64,000 nt of DNA from an uncultured Prevotellaceae bacterium (lineage in GTDB: Bacteria; Bacteroidota; Bacteroidia; Bacteroidales; Bacteroidaceae): positions 29,457-93,456 of the forward strand of contig CAMZAE010000004.1 of assembly GCA_947304115.1 (NCBI GenBank), in the 5' to 3' direction. Within the stretch, counting starts at the first letter, position 1, and each line of letters starts with the position of its first letter. The notes below the pieces were generated by a model that was not told the origin of the DNA, searched no databases, and saw nothing but the letters and a program-made list of their open reading frames with translations. Below, in pieces: positions 25,645 through 33,527 of the stretch. The translations under genes were made by a program, and so were the position numbers.

Positions 25645-26997
25645 ATGATTATGAAGAAGGACATATTACATATATTGATCTGTGTGGCGCTTCCTGCCGC
25701 ACTTGCCAGTTGTTCCCAGTTCCAGGAAGAGAACTTCTTCGAGGAGAGTGCCGCCTTGCGCGTAGAGCATAATTCCGCAAAGTTGCAGGACATCTTGGTG
25801 GATGCTCCCAATGGATGGGTGATGCAGTACTATACGGGCGACGGCGTATCCGTTTTCGAAGGCTTCAACCTCTTTGCCAAGTTCGAGAAGAGCGGCAAGG
25901 TGACAATGGCAGGCGACCATCGCTTCCTGCGCGACGGAAAGGCCGGCACATATACCGAAGCCACCAGCCTCTATGAGTTGATACGCGAGGACGGACTTGT
26001 GCTGGCGTTCAACACATGGAACGACGTGCTCACTCCTTTCGTTGATCCTGTCGCTTTCTGGGCCGCTCCCGAAAATCTGTACAAGGACGGTGCTGGCATG
26101 GCGGGTGACCAGAACCTTGTGGTGAAGTCGATGAAGGCAGACGAGATTATTTGCCGTGGCGAGCGTTACAATGCAGAGGTGCGTTTGGTGAAGGCCGACC
26201 GCGACTGGCAGACCTACATCGCCGACACAAAGGCCATGAAGGAGCAGATAACGAGCGAGAAGATCAACTCATATTATATCATTACAGACAAGGAGACGAA
26301 GTTTTGTGTGGGCCTGCGCGACGGGCGCTATCGCATTTCCGAGCGCATTAAGAACCCCTTGAAGGTGGATTCCCTTTCCTGCTGCTTCACACCGACAGGC
26401 TTCCGCAACGAGAGAGTGGATACCCTCGGCGGCCATTTGTTCCATGAGTTCAAGATGAACGAAGACGGCTCTGCCCTTGTCAACGAGGACGGCACAGTGC
26501 GCATCATTGCCACATGGGACACTTATCTGGCAGAAACCGAAGAGATTATGTGGATGGACGGCACGACGGTGACAGGCGACCTAAAGGCATCGTATGACCA
26601 ATTGATGGCTGCTTTGGAAGCAGCAGACAAGGTCTATGCCCCGCGCATTGGCATCGGACGCTCCCAGATTGCGACAGGTGACAACAGTGTGTCTGGTCTT
26701 GTCATCGAGTGGTACACGAACAAGCGTAAGACAAAGCAATCTCTTACGAGGGGTGGCTTGACAATGAAGCGCAGCGTTCCCTCGATGGGACAGATGACCA
26801 TTGCGTATGCAGAAGATGCAACGACCGACAATGACATGAAGACGCTCAAGGCTTCTGTCCTCGCCCTTGTGCGCAGCTTTGCGGAGACATTGGCCGGCAC
26901 ATACCAGATGGCAGCCAACAGTAACTTCGTGCCAACGGAAGTTCAACTTCAATCAGTCGATAGCGAGAACAGCATCTGTCTTTTCTTTGACAACTAA
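25645..26997 (+). CDS. DUF4302 domain lipoprotein
   Basis: 450 residues. Lipoprotein signal ALPAALASC. The DUF4302 features are present: KLQDILVDAPNGWVMQYY near the N-terminus and a long beta-rich body. Commonly found next to SusCD pairs with the zinc metallohydrolase, as here, so a surface component of the same import machine is inferred. No catalytic motif visible. Confidence 0.85.
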   Translation: MIMKKDILHILICVALPAALASCSQFQEENFFEESAALRVEHNSAKLQDILVDAPNGWVMQYYTGDGVSVFEGFNLFAKFEKSGKVTMAGDHRFLRDGKAGTYTEATSLYELIREDGLVLAFNTWNDVLTPFVDPVAFWAAPENLYKDGAGMAGDQNLVVKSMKADEIICRGERYNAEVRLVKADRDWQTYIADTKAMKEQITSEKINSYYIITDKETKFCVGLRDGRYRISERIKNPLKVDSLSCCFTPTGFRNERVDTLGGHLFHEFKMNEDGSALVNEDGTVRIIATWDTYLAETEEIMWMDGTTVTGDLKASYDQLMAALEAADKVYAPRIGIGRSQIATGDNSVSGLVIEWYTNKRKTKQSLTRGGLTMKRSVPSMGQMTIAYAEDATTDNDMKTLKASVLALVRSFAETLAGTYQMAANSNFVPTEVQLQSVDSENSICLFFDN

Positions 26998-27056
26998 CAA
27001 ACAGATTTATATAACTTTTATTATTAACTTATATTATTAACTTAAATTATTGCATT

Positions 27057-30000
27057 ATGAGAATCAAGAACTTTACTCTTATGCTAATGGCAGTCCTGTT
27101 CTCTACGGTAAGCTTTGCGCAGAAGTCTTTCGTGTTGCAGAAGGATGTTGCCCTCAATCGTCAGCCGGCGGTTACGAAGTTGGTTAAGCAGAGCAGCATT
27201 TTGCCAGCTCTTGCTGTGAGCCAAGGAAACAAACCTGCAAGTGTGGCCAAGGCCCGCGCCAAGGCTCCCGAAGTTGTAACTCCTCCTGAAAAGGGCGATG
27301 TGGAGTATTATACGCTGAGTGGTAATAACTCTAGGGAAAGTGGCGTTTCCCGTACTGTTAAAGTTGTATGGGATGACGAGGACGAAGATGTGGTTTATAT
27401 TTCCGGCCTTAGTTATTATTTGCCGGAAGCCTTTGTGAAAGGCACATTCACAGACGAAAGAACTGTAGTCTTCGAGAAAGGACAATACTTCGGCGCATTT
27501 AATGGGACTTATGAGATGTACTTTGGCGCAACTACTACAGGAGAAGACTTTATTGATGCTGTCGCTACTTATGACGAGGATGAAGGTTCGTTCACTTTCT
27601 CTTATTTCTTGTGTGATTATTCAGATGCTCAAGGTACGAGTTTTTTTGCCTATTGGCAGCCTGGTGTGACATTAGTTCCTTTTGAGGGAGAAGTAGAAAA
27701 GCCTGTTGAGATTCCAAACGACCTCCAGATAGAGACGTATGCTTATTCTGCATATGACTATTATGGCAATGAGTCACATGATCTACCTGTATCAGGAAAT
27801 CTGAACATTGGCATCTATGGTGATGATGTGTATGTTCAGGGAATGTCCACTGATTTTCCGAATGCTTGGATTAAGGGCACAATGGAAAACAATACCGTTA
27901 CTTTCCCCACTGGACAGCTTCTTTCTGGCCAAAGAGAGGTTTATTTTATCGGTTATGGAGATAGTGGAATTACCGATTATATACTAATTTATAATCCAGA
28001 AGATGGTTCTTTCACAGAAGATAATACTAATCCCATGATTAGTTCGAGCAAACAATCACCATCTTTGCGGCAATACTATTATGGCTATAAAATTAAGCCT
28101 ATTACCGAGAAGGCTGCTGTGCCTGATAATTCTTCCATAACTGCAATTGCCTATAAACCTTCTGGTGATGTCCTTGAGTTCAACGTGGCTAAGGTGGATG
28201 TTGATGGAGAAGGTCTGGCAACAGAGAAGATAGCATTTATCCTCTATTACCAAGATGAGAACGGGGATCCTGTTGCCATTACTCTCTCTAAGGATGACTA
28301 TGAAGGTCTGGAGGAGGATTTGACAGAAATTCCTGTTTCGTTGTTTGACGGTTCGCTCCCCCTCAATATGAAAGACTATACTTCTTGGACCGCAATTGGA
28401 ATTCAGACAGTATATTACGGTGGCGAAGAGCGTAATGAGAGCAAAATTACATGGTACACACCGACATGGCCTGTGAAGGTTACTTTGCCTGAAGGCCTTG
28501 AAGTGACGGAACACATTTTTAAGGGTGAAACTTCTTATCAAGGCGAAATAACACCTTTTGAAAAACCAGTAAGTCTTGCTATCGATGGCAATGACCTGTA
28601 TATCCGTGGATTAGGCGATATCGATGAAACTGCTTGGGTGAAAGGCACAAAGGATGCTGATGGCAACTATGTATTCCCGAAGGGACAAGATATGGGTGTT
28701 TTCTATTACCAGCGCAGTCCATACTATCGTTCTTTCCTCGTTGGTTATGCAGGTAACACTGCATCAGATGTGGTGCTGACAGTGAATGCTGCCAGTGGCG
28801 TATATGAGATTGAAGATGAATTCTTCGAGAATGTTATTTATACGGACAAGGCTTCTCCTTGGACAAATTTTATAGCTGGCGCTACTATCTCTATTGATGA
28901 AGCTGAGGAAGAGATACCAGAACTCGTTACTGTTCCCGAAGGCCTGAATACAGAGGCCTGGTCGTTCAGCGCAACTGACAGCGATGGAAATGCTGTGGCT
29001 CATAGCGTGAATGTTGGCTTCGACGGTGATGACGTATATGTTCAGGGTGTTTACGCCGAACTTCCCAATGCATGGGTAAAGGGTACAAAGGATGGCGATG
29101 CCATTACTTTTGCTGCAGGTCAGTATCTGGGCCAATACTATGGCTATGATATTTGGTTCATTGGGTACAGTACAAGTAATTACGCTGTGCAGGACTATGT
29201 CCTCTCTGTTGACGAGGATGTGATAATGATGACCAATGAAAGCACTACAGAGTGTATCGGCTTTAACATCTATAAGAAGAGAATCAGTGCTTCACTCGTT
29301 GATAATTATAGGGGTGTAACCATCAAGAAAGTTACAGAGAAGGCTGCAACTCCTGCAACTCCTTCTGTGGACCATATTAAGTTCTCTCCTTATGGTAATG
29401 TTGCTGAGTTCAGTGTTCCTGTTGTAGATGTAAACGGTGATGGCCTTGTTACTGACAAGCTTTCTTACAAGCTCTACTATGAAGAGAGCGACGGCGATGC
29501 CAAGGAAGTGACATTTACCACCGACCTTTACACAAAGCTGACAGAGGACATGACCGTCATTCCTTATGGTTTCCTTGACGGCGCGGACGATGAGGGTAAT
29601 CCTGCAGCTTATGACTTCTATCAGAGCAAGGTTTATCTGAACATGGAGCATAAGTCTTGGGTTCGTATTGGCATCCAGAGCATCTACACTGGTGGCGGCG
29701 AGACCAATACCTCTGAGATTGGCTGGTACACCATCATTTGGCCTCAGGTTATCTCTTTGCCAGAAGGTGCAGAGGTGGCTGAATACGACTTCAAGGGCAC
29801 CTATTCCTTTACAGATGGAAATCAAGATTTTTCAAAGAAAGTGAACGTTGCTTTTGTCGATGACAGTGTGTTTGTTCAGGGCGTAGGCCGTGCAAGCTCC
29901 GAGGCTTGGGTTAAGGGCGTAAAGACTGCAGAAGACACCTATACCTTCGCGAAGGGCCAGTATATGGGTGTTTATGCTTCTGAAGAAGGCGATTACTCTT

Positions 30001-30317
30001 ACCTCTACCTGATGGGCTACAACAGCACACTCGGCGCGTTGGATGTCAAGATGAAGTTCGATTCTGAAACAGGTGCCTTGACATCTACAACGGAAATTAT
30101 TGAGAATGCTGACTACGTGGACAAACTTTACTACCTGACACGTATCCTTGCAGGCGCAACCATTACGCCCGAAGATCCCAACGATCCCGATGCTATCTCT
30201 GCTGTTAATGCAGAAGTTGCAGAGGGCAGCGTACGCTACAACATCGCTGGTCAGCGCGTCAGTGAGGACTACAAGGGCATCGTTGTGAAGAGCGGTAAGA
30301 AGTTCTTCCAGAAGTAA
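27057..30317 (+). CDS. large secreted repeat protein with C-terminal AGQRV-type motif
   Basis: 1086 residues with a signal peptide (MLMAVLFSTVSFAQ). Five copies of a ~75-residue beta-rich module recur at roughly 105, 235, 500, 640 and 965; each has the form GDDVYVQGV...AWVKGT...FPKGQ.LG.Y...FIGY. A second module (KITEKAA.P...I.FSPYGNVAEFSVPVVDVNGDG) occurs twice. The C-terminus GSVRYNIAGQRVSEDYKGIVVKS (first part shown: SVRYNIAGQRVSEDYKG) is the tail often seen on secreted Bacteroidales proteins. Follows the DUF4302 gene by 59 bp. No known function. Confidence 0.8.
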   Translation: MRIKNFTLMLMAVLFSTVSFAQKSFVLQKDVALNRQPAVTKLVKQSSILPALAVSQGNKPASVAKARAKAPEVVTPPEKGDVEYYTLSGNNSRESGVSRTVKVVWDDEDEDVVYISGLSYYLPEAFVKGTFTDERTVVFEKGQYFGAFNGTYEMYFGATTTGEDFIDAVATYDEDEGSFTFSYFLCDYSDAQGTSFFAYWQPGVTLVPFEGEVEKPVEIPNDLQIETYAYSAYDYYGNESHDLPVSGNLNIGIYGDDVYVQGMSTDFPNAWIKGTMENNTVTFPTGQLLSGQREVYFIGYGDSGITDYILIYNPEDGSFTEDNTNPMISSSKQSPSLRQYYYGYKIKPITEKAAVPDNSSITAIAYKPSGDVLEFNVAKVDVDGEGLATEKIAFILYYQDENGDPVAITLSKDDYEGLEEDLTEIPVSLFDGSLPLNMKDYTSWTAIGIQTVYYGGEERNESKITWYTPTWPVKVTLPEGLEVTEHIFKGETSYQGEITPFEKPVSLAIDGNDLYIRGLGDIDETAWVKGTKDADGNYVFPKGQDMGVFYYQRSPYYRSFLVGYAGNTASDVVLTVNAASGVYEIEDEFFENVIYTDKASPWTNFIAGATISIDEAEEEIPELVTVPEGLNTEAWSFSATDSDGNAVAHSVNVGFDGDDVYVQGVYAELPNAWVKGTKDGDAITFAAGQYLGQYYGYDIWFIGYSTSNYAVQDYVLSVDEDVIMMTNESTTECIGFNIYKKRISASLVDNYRGVTIKKVTEKAATPATPSVDHIKFSPYGNVAEFSVPVVDVNGDGLVTDKLSYKLYYEESDGDAKEVTFTTDLYTKLTEDMTVIPYGFLDGADDEGNPAAYDFYQSKVYLNMEHKSWVRIGIQSIYTGGGETNTSEIGWYTIIWPQVISLPEGAEVAEYDFKGTYSFTDGNQDFSKKVNVAFVDDSVFVQGVGRASSEAWVKGVKTAEDTYTFAKGQYMGVYASEEGDYSYLYLMGYNSTLGALDVKMKFDSETGALTSTTEIIENADYVDKLYYLTRILAGATITPEDPNDPDAISAVNAEVAEGSVRYNIAGQRVSEDYKGIVVKSGKKFFQK

Positions 30318-30366
30318 TTTAATCTGATAAACAGCACTGTGCTTCGGCACAGACTGCTAATAAACA

Positions 30367-30405
30367 CGAGGCTGTGTCAACAAGAATGACACAGCCTCGT
30401 TTCTT
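30367..30405 (+). terminator. intrinsic terminator of SusCD locus
   Basis: CGAGGCTGTGTCA / TGACACAGCCTCG (13-bp stem) followed by TTTCTTT, 50 bp after the repeat-protein stop. A smaller hairpin TGTGC-TTCG-GCACA precedes it. Confidence 0.9.
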
Positions 30406-30407
30406 TA

Positions 30408-30563
30408 TAACCACGAATTACACGAATTGCACTAATTATCTTTTTGTTTTTTTACCACGGATTACGCGGATTACACTGATTATCCTTTGGCTTTATAACC
30501 ATGAATTCTACTGATTATCCTTTTCTGATATATGATTCGTGTAATTGGTGTAATTCGTGGTTT
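30408..30563. repeat. REP-like inverted repeat, second locus
   Basis: Left arms CCACGAATTACACGAATT (30412 on) and CCACGGATTACGCGGATTAC (30454 on) face a right arm ATTCGTGTAATTGGTGTAAT-TCGTGG (30532-30560). Same family as 3658-3740 and, as there, followed by a CAAACGC junction and a tandem array. Confidence 0.7.
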
Positions 30564-30564
30564 C

Positions 30565-30702
30565 AAACGCTCCACGCGGCGTTTGCAATCTCTCCACGCG
30601 GCGTTTGCAATCTCTCCACGCGGCGTTTGTAATCCCTCCACGCGGCGTTTGCAATCTCTCCACGTGGCGTTTGTAATCTCTCCACGCGGCGTTGCGACTC
30701 CC
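30565..30702. repeat. 22-bp tandem array (6 units)
   Basis: Units start at 30571, 30593, 30615, 30637, 30659 and 30681, exactly 22 bp apart; the core is TCCACGCGGCGTTTGCAATC. Each unit has an odd-centred palindrome ACGC-G-GCGT, and the first unit with the CAAACGC ahead of it makes CAAACGC...GCGTTTG. Only a few C/T changes separate the units, so it is younger than the 41-bp array. Between convergent genes. Confidence 0.85.
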
Positions 30703-30720
30703 CTTTTTGGGGGATAGAAT

Positions 30721-30754
30721 AAGGCCCCATGCAGAATGGTCTGCACGGGGCCTT
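30721..30754 (-). terminator. terminator of ppiD
   Basis: AAGGCCCC (30721-30728) pairs with GGGGCCTT (30747-30754), with an inner TGCAGA/TCTGCA stem; 23 bp after the ppiD stop. Confidence 0.8.
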
Positions 30755-30776
30755 TGCTCGTCTGTTTACCTATTGT

Positions 30777-32930
30777 TTAATAGAAGATGTAGCGGTTGTC
30801 GCTGATGTCAGCCTTCTGAAGCAATTCGTTCTGGAAGTTGCCAAGGCTGCGGGCGATGGTTTGCTGCAGTTTCTGCTCTTCCTGCTTCTGGTCGTACTTG
30901 GCGTCGAGTTTCTTCTGGTCGAGGACCTGATAGGCATAGATGGCTGCCTTGCCTTTGATGCCGGACTTGAAGTCGCCTTTCTTTGCTTTGCTTACGGAGC
31001 CGCTCAGTGCGGGTTCGCTGGAGCCGACTTTCGAGATAAAGGCATTGCTGGAGAAGGTAATGTGGCGGACGGTGTCGCTGACAGCACCTTCCATCTTGGC
31101 TACGTCGGCCACGCTCTTTGCGCCCTGCATCTTCTCCGTCAGGAGGGCAGCCTTCTTGTCCTTCATCACTTCGCTGGTCAGATAGGAACGGATTTGCTCG
31201 TCGTCCCAAGGCAGATAGCCTTTCTTGTGGATGCCAGTGAGCATGACGACAAGCAGGTGGTCGTTATCGCCGCACTCATAGAGGGGTGACACTTCGCCCA
31301 CCTTGGTGTCTTCGTTGAAAATCCAGCGCAGCGTTTCGCGTGTGCTGCGGATGTTGACAACCTTGTGCTCTGTGCTGCTCATGTTGTTGCGTGTCTGCAC
31401 GGTATAGCCGGCTTGTGCGGCATTGGCCTCGATGTCCTCTGCCTTGGCGTTGCCTGCCAGGAAGCTGCTGAAGTCGTTGAATGCCTTGTTGTAGGTGTCC
31501 TTGCTGAAGTCCATGGAGCGCTTGATGACAGCCACGTCGTACTTGTCGATGATGTTGCGGCGGTCTGTTACCTGTGCGATGATGACACCCTGGCCGTCAA
31601 ACACCACCTTGTTGTAGCTGCCCACTGCTGCTGTGGTGAGGGTGCCGAGGAACTTGCGGTTGTTCTCGTCGATGGCCTGGCCTTCGTACTGGCTGCTGGT
31701 GAGCCAGGTCTTGGTGGCAGGCTGGTCGTATTTCTTGGCGATGGTGTCGAAGTCGGCACCTGCTGCCAGGGCAGCCATAATGCTGTCTGCTGTCTTTTCG
31801 ATGGCAGCCATGTCGTTGCCGGGAGCGGCAATCTGGCGGAACTCTACGGAGTCGGGCAGGCTGACCTTGCCAATGAGGCGGACAATGTTGATGGTGTTGT
31901 CGTGGTCGTGGACGAAAGGACCGACCTGTGTGCCGGCGCTCATGGAGTCAAGCTGCTCTGCGATGTCGTGTGGCAGGGCCTTTGCGCTGACGGGCAGCAC
32001 GCTGTAGGCTACCAGGCTTGCAGCCTCGCGAACCGTCTTGGCAGCGTCTGCACCTTCGGCCAGAGCCTGTGCGTAGCCTTCCATCTCCTTCTGGAGGTTG
32101 GCCTTGTCAGCATCGCTGGCTGTGACGTTGATGTCGATGTACTTGATGTCGCGTGTCTCTTCGTTGACGCGGAACATTTCCTTCAGTTCCTCGTACTTGG
32201 CCTTGATGTCGCTGTCCTCAACCTTGACATCGTCGTCCTTGACACTGGAGAACGGGAGGGCAGCCATGTAGATGTCCGCCTCGTTGTTGCGGGCGTCGAA
32301 GCCGGCCTGTGCACTGACGGGGTTGCTGACCATCAGGCTGTTGAGCAGTGTCTGATACTTGTCGTTCAGCACCTGACGACGAATAATCTTCTCGATGAAC
32401 TTCCAATAGTTGTATAATTGCTGGGCTTGTTCCTTCAGTTCGCTGGCGGTGTTGGGATTGCCCATCAATTCGTTGTACTGGTTGAGGAACTGCTTGAGTG
32501 CATTGACATCGAAGACGCCCTGCTGTGTGCGGAAAGGTGTCTGGGCAAGAATTGGGTTGCGCCCGTTGTTGATGATGTCCTGCATCTCAGCATCGGTAAC
32601 AGTGAGGCCAAGCTGCTCACATTCGTGCTGCATGATCTTGTCGCTGACAAGTGTCTGCCAAACCTGGTCGCGGAACATGGAGAGCTGGTCGTCGGACAAG
32701 GTGTTGGCGCCTTGTGTGTACTTCACGACATCGGTGTATTCCTCGACCAAAGCGTTGAAGTCCTGAACGTTGATTTTCTCGCCGTAGATTTTGCCGACGC
32801 GCTGGCGGCTCTCGGTTTGTGTGTAGGTGAGAGAGCGCACAAACTCCTCGGCAATGAAGGCGAACAGAGCAAGGCCTACTGTTGCGATGAGGATCCTGCC
32901 TCTGTTGCGGATTTTCTGTAATGTTGCCAT
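30777..32930 (-). CDS. ppiD: periplasmic peptidyl-prolyl isomerase, PpiD/SurA type
   Basis: 717 residues. Single N-terminal membrane helix (~13-30, ILIATVGLALFAFIAEEFV), a SurA_N-like chaperone region (~40-200), and rotamase-type regions around 340-440 (DSVEFRQIAAPGNDMAAIEKTADSI-like core, FDTIAKKYDQ). Anchored folding helper for exported proteins. Separate transcript: TACCTTTG at 32975-32982 upstream, strong hairpin downstream. The size and layout are those of Bacteroidales PpiD. Confidence 0.9.
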   Translation of the reverse strand: MATLQKIRNRGRILIATVGLALFAFIAEEFVRSLTYTQTESRQRVGKIYGEKINVQDFNALVEEYTDVVKYTQGANTLSDDQLSMFRDQVWQTLVSDKIMQHECEQLGLTVTDAEMQDIINNGRNPILAQTPFRTQQGVFDVNALKQFLNQYNELMGNPNTASELKEQAQQLYNYWKFIEKIIRRQVLNDKYQTLLNSLMVSNPVSAQAGFDARNNEADIYMAALPFSSVKDDDVKVEDSDIKAKYEELKEMFRVNEETRDIKYIDINVTASDADKANLQKEMEGYAQALAEGADAAKTVREAASLVAYSVLPVSAKALPHDIAEQLDSMSAGTQVGPFVHDHDNTINIVRLIGKVSLPDSVEFRQIAAPGNDMAAIEKTADSIMAALAAGADFDTIAKKYDQPATKTWLTSSQYEGQAIDENNRKFLGTLTTAAVGSYNKVVFDGQGVIIAQVTDRRNIIDKYDVAVIKRSMDFSKDTYNKAFNDFSSFLAGNAKAEDIEANAAQAGYTVQTRNNMSSTEHKVVNIRSTRETLRWIFNEDTKVGEVSPLYECGDNDHLLVVMLTGIHKKGYLPWDDEQIRSYLTSEVMKDKKAALLTEKMQGAKSVADVAKMEGAVSDTVRHITFSSNAFISKVGSSEPALSGSVSKAKKGDFKSGIKGKAAIYAYQVLDQKKLDAKYDQKQEEQKLQQTIARSLGNFQNELLQKADISDNRYIFY

Positions 32931-32974
32931 TGTTTGTTTATGTTTTGTTTTTTATTATTGGCTTAAAAAGCGCA

Positions 32975-32982
32975 CAAAGGTA
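32975..32982 (-). promoter_or_regulatory. ppiD promoter
   Basis: TACCTTTG on the minus strand, 45 bp before the ATG at 32930. Confidence 0.6.
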
Positions 32983-33082
32983 CACATTTTTTTTCATATA
33001 AAGGCATTTGCTTGAAGAAAAAAGTGCGTACTTATGGCGTTTTTGATTTAGGAGTGTCGCTGCAGGCTCGTTACCTGTCTGC

Positions 33083-33523
33083 TCAATTCTCCAACAGTTG
33101 CTTGAGGAAGGCGTCAAGGTCTTCCTCGAGTCCGTCGAGCAATGTGGTGTCAAGCAGTATGGTTTCCTCGCTGTCGATGATGACCAGGTCTTGCAGTGTC
33201 TCGTGGTCTTCGTCGATAAGGACAAAGCTGAAAGGCTGCAAGATGCTCATTTTCTCGATGTTCGGGCGCAGGTCCTCGATGCAGGTGCGCAGGATGGGCA
33301 CGATGTCCTCGTAGAACGTTTCGTCGGAACTCTTTATCCATTGCTCAACGACACAGCGGTCCAATTCCTCGTCGTCGTCATTGTAGGTGCGTATCTCGCC
33401 CGTGTAGTTGCTCACCAGGAGGTGTATGTCTGTCATTACAGGCTCTGCATCAGCGGGGAACTTGGCGATGACCTTGCGCAGCGTGCGCTCAATCTGCTGG
33501 ATTGTCTGTTTGCTTGCTTCCAT
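33083..33523 (-). CDS. hypothetical protein (146 aa) downstream of secA
   Basis: Start taken at ATG 33523 (MEASKQTIQQIERTLRK), because the upstream part of the frame is read from inside secA. Acidic, mostly alpha/beta, no signal or membrane segment; IHLLVSNYTGEIRTYNDDDEEL and the repeated acidic runs are the visible features. Four bp after the SecA stop, so translationally coupled. I do not recognise a family; small size and position suggest a cytoplasmic accessory role, unproven. Confidence 0.75.
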   Translation of the reverse strand: MEASKQTIQQIERTLRKVIAKFPADAEPVMTDIHLLVSNYTGEIRTYNDDDEELDRCVVEQWIKSSDETFYEDIVPILRTCIEDLRPNIEKMSILQPFSFVLIDEDHETLQDLVIIDSEETILLDTTLLDGLEEDLDAFLKQLLEN

Positions 33524-33527
33524 AGGG

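Noticed and set aside
30480..30746. Open frames through the 22-bp array
   Set aside because: They are repeat translations on both strands with Arg/Ser-rich low complexity.
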